Positions 35,078 through 43,765 of a stretch of 64,000 bases of DNA are shown here, piece by piece. The DNA lies in assembly GCA_002337055.1 (NCBI GenBank), contig DDFG01000004.1, forward strand, positions 810,382 through 874,381, read 5' to 3'. The DNA comes from Betaproteobacteria bacterium UBA1934 (GTDB lineage: Bacteria; Pseudomonadota; Gammaproteobacteria; Burkholderiales; Rhodocyclaceae). Position numbers and translations under genes: made by a program. Positions within the stretch are counted from its first letter, which is position 1. Each line of letters begins with the position of its first letter. Below the pieces are notes generated by a model that saw nothing but the letters and a program-made list of their open reading frames with translations, had not been told where the DNA came from and did not search any database.

Positions 35078-36639
35078 GCGCTCCTCCCGACAATCACAAA
35101 ATGCCCCCCGCTATCCGGCACCAGCTCAAGGCTGGCACTATTGCCCTCGCACAGCTCGCGGGCGATGAACAGCCCCAACCCGGTGCCGTGATGGCGCGTG
35201 GTGAAAAAGGGCTCGAAAATCTGCTCCCGGACTTCATCCGGCACCCCGGCGCCATCGTCCATGACGTGCAATTCTACTCGCCCGTCGTCACCCGTCACCA
35301 CCGACAGGCGCACGCACCCGGCCTTCTGGGTGCTGTGCCGGGCGGCGTTGCCCGCCAGGTTCCACATCACCTGCAAGAGTTGCGAGCGGTCGAACCAGAA
35401 CGTCGCCCCCTCGCAATCGATCTCGACGGCATCCTCGGCCAGACGTTTGACGGCCTTGAACTCCTCGACAAAATCGCGCAGGAACGGCTTCAGCGCTATC
35501 TCTTCCGGCTGGCCGCCTTCGCTTCTGCCGAGCTGGAGAATATCCTGCACGATGCGATCCAGCCGAAAAACGTTGTCATGCAGAATGCGGAGCAGCCGCT
35601 CCTGCATCTCACCCCGCCTTTCTTCGTGCAACAGGTCGGAAGCATGGCTGATCGCCGCCAGCGGGTTGCGAACCTCGTGCGCGATACTGGCGGTCAGCCT
35701 GCCCAGCGACGCCAGCTTGAGCTCCCGTGCCTGCGTGCGCACGCGGCCGATGTCCTCGACAAAGACCAGCGCCTCACCATCCGAACTATCGGTCGACTCG
35801 AAGCGTGCGCGCAAGGGCTTGCCCGTCGGCCCCACAAAGTCGAAGTCGCCGCTCAGTTCGCCACGCTGCCAGCGCGCGAAAGCCAGCGCCAGCGAAGGCA
35901 CAAAGGCCGCCAGTGGAGCACCGTCCGATTCCGGCGTCGAGAGCAACTGCGCGGCACCCGGATTGTGGCGCAACATGGCGCCGTTGCGGCCGACCACCAG
36001 CACGCCGCCCTGCATCCGCTCGATGATCCGTCCGCCGATCCGCATCTGGTTCTCCAGCGCGACACCGCGCCGGCGCGCCAGCTCTTCCTGCATCATGGCG
36101 CGCTGGCCGAGCAGGCGGGCCAGAATGGCCGTGGCGAAATATCCCGCCGATAGTAACCCTGCCTGCACCACAGTCTGGGAATCGAAGCGCTCATGCAGAA
36201 TGCCGAGAAACTGCATCGCCAATACCGCCAGCGTCGCCATCGCGGCATAAAACAATACCAGCCGCCCCTGCGCCACCAGGCTCGCCGCCGCCAGCGAAAC
36301 CATCAGCACGATGCCGATGCCGCTGGCCACGCCGCCAAGCGGATACATCAGCAGGGTCACGGTAGCCACATCGAGCAGCACATGCGCCGTGAGTTGCAGG
36401 TTGAAGCGATGCGGCCAATACGCTGAGACGGCCGCACCGCCGCCCACCAGCAGCAGATACGCCCCCAGCAGCCCCTCAATTTGCAACAAATTGCCGACGG
36501 GTAGGCGATGCATGCCGCTCCAACCCAGCGGCATCAGAAACGACAGAAGCAAGACCGCCGCGACGATCAGGCGGTAGATATTGAAATAGCGAAACGACCG
36601 CCAGTCCGGCTCCCAGGTCTGGGAAAGCCAGTTCTTCAC
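35035..36639 (-). CDS. pilS: Sensor histidine kinase, PilS type
   Basis: The 534-residue kinase has six predicted membrane helices in the first 190 residues, a short PAS-like region (MQGGVLVVGRNGAMLRHNPGA), the H-box SIAHEVRNPLAAISHASDLL, the N-box QVMWNLAGNAARH, and the G-boxes DDGAGVPD and GTGLGLFIA. The six-helix N-terminus without a large periplasmic domain is typical of PilS. It overlaps pilR downstream by 43 bases and starts four bases inside the PP0621-like gene. Confidence 0.9.
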   Translation of the reverse strand: MKNWLSQTWEPDWRSFRYFNIYRLIVAAVLLLSFLMPLGWSGMHRLPVGNLLQIEGLLGAYLLLVGGGAAVSAYWPHRFNLQLTAHVLLDVATVTLLMYPLGGVASGIGIVLMVSLAAASLVAQGRLVLFYAAMATLAVLAMQFLGILHERFDSQTVVQAGLLSAGYFATAILARLLGQRAMMQEELARRRGVALENQMRIGGRIIERMQGGVLVVGRNGAMLRHNPGAAQLLSTPESDGAPLAAFVPSLALAFARWQRGELSGDFDFVGPTGKPLRARFESTDSSDGEALVFVEDIGRVRTQARELKLASLGRLTASIAHEVRNPLAAISHASDLLHEERRGEMQERLLRILHDNVFRLDRIVQDILQLGRSEGGQPEEIALKPFLRDFVEEFKAVKRLAEDAVEIDCEGATFWFDRSQLLQVMWNLAGNAARHSTQKAGCVRLSVVTGDDGRVELHVMDDGAGVPDEVREQIFEPFFTTRHHGTGLGLFIARELCEGNSASLELVPDSGGHFVIVGRSACQIATNKGGLAAN

Positions 36640-36854
36640 GCCCCGCCCCGCCCCGCGCGGCGATGCGCGTCGGAACAGTAATGCGCGTCACCATCCGGCA
36701 AAGCGTCTGAAACGGGCAAGAACACGCCACAGTGCGCGCAAACCACCATCTTCTCGTCTGGCCGCGCCTCTGGCTTTGGCTTTGGCTGGCGCATACGCGG
36801 GCGAAGCAATAACCAGATCAGCGCGATAAAAAACGCTAGCAGCAGGAATTTCAC
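36636..36854 (-). CDS. PP0621-type small membrane protein
   Basis: The 72-residue protein has one N-terminal helix (FLLLAFFIALIWLLL), a basic linker, and a C-terminal Cys/His motif (CAHCGVFLPVSDAL then HYCSDAHR) that should bind zinc. It resembles the conserved small protein found upstream of pilS in betaproteobacteria and pseudomonads. Translation is coupled to pilS by a four-base overlap, so it is probably the first gene of the operon. Its function is unknown. Confidence 0.75.
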   Translation of the reverse strand: MKFLLLAFFIALIWLLLRPRMRQPKPKPEARPDEKMVVCAHCGVFLPVSDALPDGDAHYCSDAHRRAGRGGA

Positions 36855-37298
36855 AGAGGCTCGATAAGGGGCGGGAAAGTGTTCATTGTAGACCCTTGGC
36901 GTACTTCTCTACTAACCGTGGTATGGACTGTGGGGGGTAGGTCAGTCTGATTCTCGGCCAAAACGGTCATTGGCCACATATGTGTTATCGGTCAGCAATC
37001 CGCTGGTTAGCCGCCGTTCAGCCCTGATGCGCTGGGAATGGCAGCTTTCCTATCTGGCGAATACGTACTATCGACCCTCAGCAGTCCGTGGGCTTACGCT
37101 TGGCTATGACAGCTATCGCCTCGAAACGGCCGGTCACGGTGAGACTCACCATGTGGAGCAGCCGAACCTAGAGCACCATGCCGTTCTGCAGAACAGAGAT
37201 CCTTCAAGTTGCGGGACTTGCCTCGACGCACTTGCAAGGCCCCAGTGTTGCTTGTCTATCGCAATGCCGATCGGCATTACGGCAGAACGATCCGCTGG
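36855..37298. other. Intergenic stretch without recognisable genes
   Basis: These 444 bases lie between the PP0621-like gene and the M48 protease. A 111-codon open frame exists at 36970-37305 but has poor codon character, no ribosome site and no family resemblance. The base composition is mixed and lower in GC than the pil region. I see no RNA gene or repeat. It marks the change from conserved chromosome to a patchwork zone. Confidence 0.5.
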
Positions 37299-38585
37299 CT
37301 ATTGAAGGTTCTCCGCTTTCCACCGCATGGCGGTGAGTATCCGGCTGTAACCGCTTGGGTGGTGGTAATAGACGAATTCCTCAACTGGCCCGGGTTGTAG
37401 CTTGCGGTATTCCGCCAGTTTGAAGATGGCCTCTGCGAAACCATCCGGCTCACGCGACGCATTAAGGCCGTAAAGATCGGCTTCGATTTCACCGGTACGA
37501 ATGATCAAGTTGCTCACTGGTGTGGCGACGAATAAGAAGACAGCGAGCAGCGCTGACAGTAACGGCAAGCCAGCGGGGTCGGTGATGTCTCTCACCCCAG
37601 CCCGTGTTCCCCAGCGGGCCGCAGTCCAGTTCCAGCTATATCGCACGAAGAGGAAGCCGCCGAGTATCAGCATGCTAAAAGCGATGGCGTGCTTGAGACC
37701 ATGGTTTAGCACGTAATGCCCCATTTCGTGCGCCATGACTGCTCGAATCTCTGGCAGCGACGTACGATTCAGCAAGTTATCATTCAGTGCAATGCGAGTT
37801 GTGCCGAACAGGCCACTGACGTTGGCGCTAATCCGCTTGGTCTGCTTCGAGGCATCGAATACATAGACGTCGTCCGCGGGGATTCCGTTAGCCCGCGCCA
37901 GTGACATGATCGCGCTACGTATCTCGCCGTCGGGAAGAGGCTTGTAGTCGTTGAACAAGGGCTTGATGAAGACCGGGTTGATCATCATCATGAACGCAAT
38001 GAAGCCGCCACTGGCGAGACTTCCCCAGGCCCACCAACTACCTGGCACCCGACGCAGAATGGCGTAGAGGCCGGTAATGGCGGCCCCCATCAGCACGAGA
38101 TTGACCATCAAAGCTGTAAATGACTCGGCGAACCAGTCCGCAAAGCTCAGATTTGATAGACCGTATTGGTGTTCACGGAAAAATTCTTCATAGATCATCA
38201 AAGGAAAGCTCAGCACCGCCGTCAGCATGATAAAGCACAGCGCATAAATCAGCACCTGCAGGTTGCGCCTGCCAGTCCTGCGTTCCGCGAAATCGCGGAT
38301 TCGCGCGGACCATCCGGTTAACAGCAGAAGCGCGGAAATGGCGACTCCTAACAGCAGATTCCAGAACTGCAACCAGTAGCCACCTTCGGCATATGCATCG
38401 GATTTCGCACGAGCGGGGCCGGTCAAGCGTGCCATGAAAGCATCGGTGGCGTCGGTAGGATTGAAGGCCGCAACTGTAGTACTCACGGTCTGCGCCGCCG
38501 TGTCGCCGACAGCGGCGGAGGCGGGCACATGGCCGAGCAGACACAGCAGGCACAGGAGAGCTAGGCGGGAAAGCGTACGTAGCAT
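37299..38585 (-). CDS. M48 family membrane metalloprotease (Ste24-like)
   Basis: The 428-residue zinc protease has a signal peptide (LALLCLLCLLGHVPASA), several membrane helices and the catalytic HExxH as AHEMGHYVLNHG, with the downstream Glu ligand likely in EIEADLYGLNASREPDGFAEAI. The plan matches CAAX-prenyl protease Ste24/HtpX relatives, which in bacteria act in membrane protein quality control. GC content is lower than upstream genes. It stands alone between non-coding stretches. Confidence 0.9.
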   Translation of the reverse strand: MLRTLSRLALLCLLCLLGHVPASAAVGDTAAQTVSTTVAAFNPTDATDAFMARLTGPARAKSDAYAEGGYWLQFWNLLLGVAISALLLLTGWSARIRDFAERRTGRRNLQVLIYALCFIMLTAVLSFPLMIYEEFFREHQYGLSNLSFADWFAESFTALMVNLVLMGAAITGLYAILRRVPGSWWAWGSLASGGFIAFMMMINPVFIKPLFNDYKPLPDGEIRSAIMSLARANGIPADDVYVFDASKQTKRISANVSGLFGTTRIALNDNLLNRTSLPEIRAVMAHEMGHYVLNHGLKHAIAFSMLILGGFLFVRYSWNWTAARWGTRAGVRDITDPAGLPLLSALLAVFLFVATPVSNLIIRTGEIEADLYGLNASREPDGFAEAIFKLAEYRKLQPGPVEEFVYYHHPSGYSRILTAMRWKAENLQ

Positions 38586-38982
38586 GGCAGGTTTCCGTCT
38601 TAAGACTTAGCGCTGGAGAATACCCTCTTAGCCAGCTTCGAACATGATGCTGCGACGAACGGTACATTCTGCGTATTGAATTGCGTCAAATGCGGAATCG
38701 ACCGTTAATAGCCGCTCAAAGGACAACTATGCATGGCACGACGCTAGGACAGTCGATTGGCGAGGCGTTTCGCAACGCACGGGAACACAACGAGGCATGG
38801 TGTGTTCCGCATCGTGGAAATTCAGATGTAACAGCAGCGGTCGGCCAATGGCAGAGTGTGTAATTAAGGCGATGCTGACGCCACCGTCAGCACCAAGTTC
38901 GGACCTTTTTGTCATAGCGCGAGGGCAGCCGTCTCGTGTTGGCCGATTGGGTGAGTAGGCAGCGGTATCCCAAAGTTGCCCT
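38586..38982. other. Intergenic stretch without recognisable genes
   Basis: About 400 bases separate the M48 gene from a small membrane protein gene. Open frames here are short or in conflict, without ribosome sites. No tRNA, terminator or repeat is evident. Confidence 0.4.
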
Positions 38983-39201
38983 TCAGGAATTCGCTTTGCT
39001 CTGATCACCCACATCTGCAGCCTGTAGGGAAATTTCTTCCGCTTCCTCAGGCGGCGGATGGCTCGGAACACCGCAACGGCCCCGCTTGCAACTCCCTGGC
39101 GCAGCAATGTCGATTCCATTTTCACCCATATTCTTCAGTAGCAGATAGATAGCCGCCACGCCGGCAAAAAGAAGAACGAGGGCGACGAGTACAGTGACCA
39201 T
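38983..39201 (-). CDS. Small single-helix membrane protein
   Basis: The 72-residue product has one N-terminal hydrophobic helix (VLVALVLLFAGVAAIYLLL) and a short soluble tail with CKRGRCG and an acidic, Pro-rich stretch. I do not recognise a family. The clean helix and the charged tail favour a real gene, but no strong ribosome site is visible. Confidence 0.45.
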   Translation of the reverse strand: MVTVLVALVLLFAGVAAIYLLLKNMGENGIDIAAPGSCKRGRCGVPSHPPPEEAEEISLQAADVGDQSKANS

Positions 39202-39522
39202 GGCAAGTGCTCAGAAGAGTGGCGGGCTTCAACTATAACTTGGCGAACGACAATTGCCGATTGGCCGCGAAGATAACCTTGCCCTGCAGCCGCTTTCTGG
39301 CTTCAAGGTGAACGAGCACTGCCGGCCAAGAGCGGCCCTACGAGGATGTTGCCCGAAAGCTGCCATAGCTCTCTCGTACTCGTTCGGTATATTGATTTGT
39401 TATACTGACAGCCAGAACTCTAAGTCACTAACAGCAATGCGCTTTGAACAGCCGATCCCGCGTCAACAATATCAATTGTTATACGAACCCCTGTGTCCGT
39501 GTAAACACTGTCAGGCCACTCA
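39202..39522. other. Intergenic stretch with a possible decayed attC
   Basis: These 321 bases hold no convincing gene. From about 39427 to 39486 a stretch begins CACTAACAG and ends CAATTGTTATACG, whose ends are weakly complementary. It lies 38 bases before the first cassette-like gene. It could be a diverged attC or attI-like site, but the match is poor. Confidence 0.3.
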
Positions 39523-39903
39523 ATGACTCCCAAGCATTTCGTCGCCGGCCTGGTTCAGGTTGTCCATGAGGCCAGCGTGGCAGACACGCTTACAACGCTC
39601 GAGCGCGGGCCCAGCGGTCGTCGCCCCTCGAAGCGGTTTCTTGAGCTAAGTGCCTGGTATCAAGCCTTGTCGGCGGCGGATCAAGTTCGCCTGCGTCAAG
39701 TAGTGGAGCTTGCCGTTCATGCATCGCTGTTCGGCACCTTGTGCGTACTCGACGGGGTTCGCACGCCTGAGAATTCCACTGAATTCGAGCTCTTTGCGGT
39801 GCAAGATGCGAAGCAGGTGCAACTAAATCTGCCTGAGGCCGAGTGCCTTCACGATGAGTATCAAAGTCAGATCTATGAGCGAGTCTTTGGCCCCGTGGCC
39901 TAA
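39523..39903 (+). CDS. Hypothetical protein in an integron-like cassette
   Basis: The 126-residue protein is of unknown function. The N-terminus reads MTPKHFVAGLVQVVHEASVA and the middle is helical (AWYQALSAADQVRLRQVVEL), which resembles small soluble proteins often found in gene cassettes. Its TAA stop lies inside the first bases of an attC-like site, the arrangement seen in integron cassettes. The start is the ATG at 39523 without a strong ribosome site. Confidence 0.65.
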   Translation: MTPKHFVAGLVQVVHEASVADTLTTLERGPSGRRPSKRFLELSAWYQALSAADQVRLRQVVELAVHASLFGTLCVLDGVRTPENSTEFELFAVQDAKQVQLNLPEAECLHDEYQSQIYERVFGPVA

Positions 39904-39975
39904 CCCCTCCATCGAGCGGACAGCTTTCAGCGGGCTTCGCACGCCTCCAGCTGCCGCTCATGTCGAACGTTAGCC
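39898..39975 (+). repeat. attC-like recombination site 1
   Basis: The 78-base element begins GCCTAAC, matching the RYYYAAC box, and ends GTTAGCC, close to GTTRRRY. It overlaps the stop codon of the preceding ORF and lies 15 bases before the next start. Its right arm (CTCATGTCGAACGTT) is shared almost exactly with the second site. Imperfect internal symmetry (GCGGACAGC with GCTGCCGC) fits a folded attC. Confidence 0.7.
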
Positions 39976-39990
39976 TGCTCAGGAGTGCAT

Positions 39991-40401
39991 ATGGCGACCC
40001 GAAAGTCTTCGTCTGGAACATCTGTGGAGGCATACATCGCTGAACTGGCCAAGCCGCTGCGTGCGGAAGTTGAGACGTTGCGGCAAGTGGTACTCGCGGC
40101 GTCGGGCCAAATTCGAGAAGAGGTAAAGTGGAATGCGCCCAGTTTCTATACGGGTGAGCACTTCGCCACCATGCGTCTGAACGGAAAGGTTCCGCTTCAA
40201 CTCATACTGCACCTCGGTGCGAAGAAAAGTTCGATCTCCCGCAGTGCCATCGAAGACCCTGAAAGCCTGCTTCAATGGCTCGGTCCGGATCGCGCTTGTG
40301 TCAACTTCAATGAACCAGGTGCCGTTGCCGCCCGAGCGGCCGCTCTCAAACTAATCATTAGTCAGTGGGTGCAGCATGTGCCAGCTCGGCCTACAGGCTG
40401 A
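39991..40401 (+). CDS. DUF1801-type small protein in an integron-like cassette
   Basis: The 136-residue protein resembles the DUF1801 (YdhG-like) family, with EVETLRQVVLAASGQIREEVKWNAPSFYTGEHF and a late LGPDRACVNFN. These proteins are common in gene cassettes and have a SufE/NTF2-like small fold; their function is unknown. The ATG at 39991 is preceded by AGGAG at five bases. The TGA stop lies in the second attC-like site. Confidence 0.75.
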   Translation: MATRKSSSGTSVEAYIAELAKPLRAEVETLRQVVLAASGQIREEVKWNAPSFYTGEHFATMRLNGKVPLQLILHLGAKKSSISRSAIEDPESLLQWLGPDRACVNFNEPGAVAARAAALKLIISQWVQHVPARPTG

Positions 40402-40458
40402 CCCTTTCGTCGATAGGACACTTTGGCCCTCAAGCGCCTCTCATGTCAAACGTTGAGC
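40396..40458 (+). repeat. attC-like recombination site 2
   Basis: The 63-base element begins GGCTGAC and ends GTTGAGC, which fits GTTRRRY. The right arm CTCATGTCAAACGTT differs from site 1 by one base. It overlaps the stop of the DUF1801 gene. Together the two sites define one complete cassette (about 39970-40453). Confidence 0.7.
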
Positions 40459-40680
40459 GTCCGCTTTTCCATCACCCCAAGTACAGCTTAGGGTCGGGAG
40501 CAACTATTCGCCAGATAGCTAAGCTACCGTTCAGATGCATTTCCACCTGAGCGGCAAGTAACCGGCACATTGCTGCCCAACACCGACAGCAGTCCCACGG
40601 TCAGCTCAGGCCGAAAAGTTGACGACCAAAACGCCTCGATTATTGCCTTCTAATAGGCTACTAAAAACAAATTTCTAAAG

Positions 40681-40717
40681 AAAAATGGCCTGCGATTTCT
40701 CGCAAGCCATTGATTTA
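40681..40717. terminator. Intrinsic terminator-like hairpin beside the left att site
   Basis: The arms ATGGCCTGCGA and TCGCAAGCCAT pair over 11 positions with one mismatch, flanked by an A-run on the left and a T-rich stretch on the right. It directly adjoins the tRNA-derived repeat. It was probably the terminator downstream of the tRNA before the element inserted. Confidence 0.7.
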
Positions 40718-40765
40718 TTTGGTGGGCCCGCAGGGGCTCGAACCCTGGACCAAAGGATTATGAGT
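40718..40765 (-). repeat. Left attachment site: displaced 3' half of tRNA(CAU)
   Basis: These 48 bases match the 3' half of the tRNA at 63691-63738, from CCA through the anticodon, with four differences, all in the T arm. The T stem reads CAGGG/CCCTG instead of CACGG/CCGTG, so base pairing is kept. Identity is perfect over the 19 bases nearest the anticodon loop (40747-40765), the likely crossover region. No 5' half is present. Confidence 0.88.
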
Positions 40766-40904
40766 GCAATAGCTTTGAAAGCAACAATTAGTTATTTACA
40801 ATAAGTTCGTGCCGGAAGTTCTTGATTGTTTTGATAAAAATCGCATCAAGTCAATATCATCGATACGTATTTCATTGTTTTTAACTAACCGTTTTCAAAT
40901 GCTG

Positions 40905-40924
40905 AGACTTTAGCCAGACTTTAG
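40905..40924. promoter_or_regulatory. Left tandem nonamers, probable integrase arm sites
   Basis: AGACTTTAG occurs twice with a two-base spacer (11-bp period, one helical turn). The same unit, with one mismatch in the second copy, occurs at 63595-63614 near the other end. It lies between the left att site and the integrase start. Arm-type sites of tyrosine integrases have this tandem character. Confidence 0.65.
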
Positions 40925-40987
40925 TTTACCGGAAAAGTCAGATAAGGACCACCGAGCACCTTTCTCCATTCTCACGAGAGGTGTTTT

Positions 40988-42478
40988 ATGAAACGCAGCA
41001 AAAACCACTACCCTTTTTCCGACACTTGGTTGGAAAAATTATCGCAATGTGCCGGAAAGGCACATGTTCACTACTACGACAGCAACTGTCCTGCTTTGGC
41101 AGTGCGGGTCACGTCTTCTGGACAAAAGGCTTTTAAAGCTTTCAATCGCGCCGGATCACCGCAATTCATTCATATCGCCGCGCTTGGCGAGATCAGTCTC
41201 GAAGATGCCCGTCTCCGCGCGCAGTCCATCCTTCGTTCTATGCATGAAACCGGACTGACTCCGGCCGAACAAAACGCAGTCGAAGAGCAAAAGAAGCTTG
41301 ACGAAAAGCGTCTGGACTCCAGCCTTCAAGAGGTACTGAATCACTACACATCAGTTCGCGTAAAACCGGGAAGAAAACGCAGCATTCTGCAAAAAACTGC
41401 CGATGACATGAAACGCGAAATTTCGAGGCATTTTTGTGATTGGCTTGATAAGCCGCTCCGTTTGCTGGGATATGAGGAACTCGATGAAATTCACGAGACC
41501 ATCATTGACGCTAGCGGACCATCCGTCGCCGATCGGTTAATAATTAACATTGGCACACTCATTCGCCATTTTGAAGAAAAAGTCGGAGCCCGCCTTTTCG
41601 ACCACAATCCCGCGAGAAAAGTGTTAAGACTTGACGGTCACGAGCCGGTTGTTCGAAGAACCCATCTACCACCGAGCCGCTTTCCGGCATTTTTTGAAGC
41701 GCTTGAGAAGATGGATGAAGACGCTGCAGACTTTCTCGCCATTTCAATATTCACGGGGTTGCGCGCCGAATCCGTCAAGACATTGCGGTGGGACTTAATC
41801 AAACTGCATGAAAAACAGCTTGATCTAACGAAGGCGAAAGGACGTGCAGATGAAAGTGAAGCCTTACCACTTTCAAATTACGTGATCACGATTCTTCGCC
41901 GTAGAAAAGCCACGGCAGGTGAGGCTTTATATGTTTTTCCACATCATCTCGATGTATCCAAACCACTTCGCTATCACGACACTTATCTCGACTGGCTGTG
42001 GGTAGCAGGCGGCGGCACAATTGATCGGATACCCTATCAGCTAAAAGACCGCGACGGGAAACTTCGTTTCGGGAAACGGGGTAAACCAGTCATGGGCAAA
42101 AAAAGAGTATTGGCCGGTGAGTCAAGCGTTTGCAACCAGAAGGGGCGACCAATAACACACCATGATTTTCGACGAACATTTTGTTCGGTAGCAGCTGGAG
42201 CAGCCGGCGTTGATGTATTTTCGGCAATGTTATTGTCATTGCATAAGATCGGCGATGGGGCAACCAAGGTTCATTCCGACTATGTCCAGCTAGAACATTT
42301 GCGGCCGTCGCTTGAAAAAATTTCGGACGCAATCTTGCGACTTGGCAAACCTTCTCAGCCGTACGGCACACCAAAAATCAGCAATGTTGTGCTTTTTGCC
42401 CCAAGGCAGAACCCGCCAGACAAATGCTCGCTCTCGATTCTGCCGAATCGCGATGAAAGCGGAATCAACACTGGATAA
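40988..42478 (+). CDS. int: Site-specific tyrosine integrase
   Basis: The 496-residue integrase has an N-terminal DUF4102-like arm-binding region (about 1-100), a core-binding domain, and a catalytic domain with R259 (FTGLRAESVKTLRWD), Lys near 282-284, H392-x-x-R395 (HHDFRRTF), His near 419 and nucleophile Y432 (HSDYVQLEHL). All catalytic positions are present. It is longer than P4-type integrases (about 400) because of inserts before the HxxR box. It begins 222 bases from the tRNA-derived att site, so it should catalyse integration at this tRNA. The start has GAGAGG upstream. Lower GC than the chromosome supports foreign origin. Confidence 0.93.
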   Translation: MKRSKNHYPFSDTWLEKLSQCAGKAHVHYYDSNCPALAVRVTSSGQKAFKAFNRAGSPQFIHIAALGEISLEDARLRAQSILRSMHETGLTPAEQNAVEEQKKLDEKRLDSSLQEVLNHYTSVRVKPGRKRSILQKTADDMKREISRHFCDWLDKPLRLLGYEELDEIHETIIDASGPSVADRLIINIGTLIRHFEEKVGARLFDHNPARKVLRLDGHEPVVRRTHLPPSRFPAFFEALEKMDEDAADFLAISIFTGLRAESVKTLRWDLIKLHEKQLDLTKAKGRADESEALPLSNYVITILRRRKATAGEALYVFPHHLDVSKPLRYHDTYLDWLWVAGGGTIDRIPYQLKDRDGKLRFGKRGKPVMGKKRVLAGESSVCNQKGRPITHHDFRRTFCSVAAGAAGVDVFSAMLLSLHKIGDGATKVHSDYVQLEHLRPSLEKISDAILRLGKPSQPYGTPKISNVVLFAPRQNPPDKCSLSILPNRDESGINTG

Positions 42479-42592
42479 CGACCAGCATCATTTCTCTTTC
42501 TGGCCGAACAAGCGACATTTTAGTAAGCGGGCCGTTTAGCAGATACGCAGGGAAAACCTTGACTCATTCTTTGAACATCACATCAACCAAAA

Positions 42593-42703
42593 CACATTCT
42601 TCAGGGCACCCTGAAGAATGTGGCATGTTGGTGGGTAACGGGGGAACGCAGTTCGCCTGTTTCCCGCCAGCATGCCGCTTCCCCCGGCTGCGTAGTAGCC
42701 GGG
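42593..42703. other. Cluster of three hairpins before the second recombinase
   Basis: Three consecutive dyads fill 110 bases. The first is a perfect 14-bp palindrome with a CA loop (42593-42622, half-site CACATTCTTCAGGG). The second pairs GGCATGTTGGTGGG (42622-42635) with CCCGCCAGCATGCC (42663-42676), allowing wobble pairs. The third is CCCGGCT / AGCCGGG with a seven-base loop (42683-42703). No T-runs follow, so these are not simple terminators. They could be a structured RNA leader, a recombination substrate, or a transfer-related site. Confidence 0.6.
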
Positions 42704-42721
42704 ACACTTCGGGAGTAGTCA

Positions 42722-43765
42722 ATGAGCGCTAACGACCCCTACGTTTCCATCAAAATCGCAAGAGCCTGGTTGGCCGAAAACCCCGCAAAGAGTGCTTGCT
42801 CTGGCTCAACCATTGAAGACTATGGAAAAGTCGCCGCACGTCTATTAGCAGGAGCCCAATCTGTTGCTGAAGTATTGTGCCGTGCCGCCGACACGAGAAA
42901 AGTACGGACCTGGTTCAAACGCAGGGCAGCATTAGTTGATGTCGCTCGTTACCAGTTAACCACGCTACTTTCGGAGCAAGACAAATTACAGCGCCTCATG
43001 CGAACCGAGGGGACAAACGAGGTTCTGTTTGATCAATGGTCCAGTGCGATAGATGGCATTGAATTTTATTTTTCGTTGATGAGTTCCCTTCCCTCCGGAT
43101 GCCCGATCCCAGTCGAAAACCGACAACGAAAGCATAGTAAGAAACAGGATTTACCAGGCTTGCCACAAGACTGGCGGGAACGATTGGCGAAGCGGATGGT
43201 GAAATATCACCTACCTTTCTTAGCGGCTGCGATCACAGGTTGCCGTCCCGCCGAATTGCAACAATCCATCCTCTTTCGAATCGAAAATGATCAATTGATT
43301 GCTCAAATACAAGGCAAAAAAGTAACAGAGCATTCCGGCCAACCGTGGCGAGAGTTGATTTGGGATTTGCCTCGATCCGGACTGGTTGGAGAAATGGTCA
43401 GAGAGGTTATGCAGGCAGGAGGGGCTCTCTCTGTTCGCATCGACAAGCCCAACACGTTCAGCAACGCTATTCGCGATTCGGCGCGACGAGAATGGCCGAA
43501 TCGACGGAAATCCGTGACCTGCTATTGCCTGCGACACTCATTTACAGCAGACGTGAAATCATCAGAGGTATCGCGCCAGCAACTGGCAGTAGGAATGGGA
43601 CACCTGAGCGACGAAACCAGCCAGCACTATGCGAACGCCATGCAGGCATCGGGGCAATCTGTTGCCCCAGACAAAATGCTCGGAGCCCGCCCTGTCCGTG
43701 AACTCTATCGACACAACCCGCCAAAACGAAAAGACATACCTGAGGATGAGAAACCCCGCACCTAA
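42722..43765 (+). CDS. Second, divergent tyrosine recombinase
   Basis: The 347-residue protein has a C-terminal tyrosine recombinase domain: R175 in TGCRPAELQ, Lys199/200 in IQGKKVTEHSG, R271-H272 in CYCLRHSFTADV, H294 in VGMGHLSDETSQHYA and nucleophile Y303. The position of the box-II His is Tyr (Y268), a substitution also seen in active relatives with a Y-x-LRH form. It is unlike the adjacent integrase and shorter. Three hairpins sit directly upstream. It may be a directionality or accessory recombinase, or a cassette-type recombinase acting on those hairpins. Confidence 0.82.
   Translation: MSANDPYVSIKIARAWLAENPAKSACSGSTIEDYGKVAARLLAGAQSVAEVLCRAADTRKVRTWFKRRAALVDVARYQLTTLLSEQDKLQRLMRTEGTNEVLFDQWSSAIDGIEFYFSLMSSLPSGCPIPVENRQRKHSKKQDLPGLPQDWRERLAKRMVKYHLPFLAAAITGCRPAELQQSILFRIENDQLIAQIQGKKVTEHSGQPWRELIWDLPRSGLVGEMVREVMQAGGALSVRIDKPNTFSNAIRDSARREWPNRRKSVTCYCLRHSFTADVKSSEVSRQQLAVGMGHLSDETSQHYANAMQASGQSVAPDKMLGARPVRELYRHNPPKRKDIPEDEKPRT

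Noticed and set aside
36970..37305. A 111-codon open frame
   Set aside because: No ribosome site, unusual composition and no recognisable motif.
39254..39526. A 90-codon open frame before the cassettes
   Set aside because: It overlaps the possible attC-like stretch and lacks coding character.
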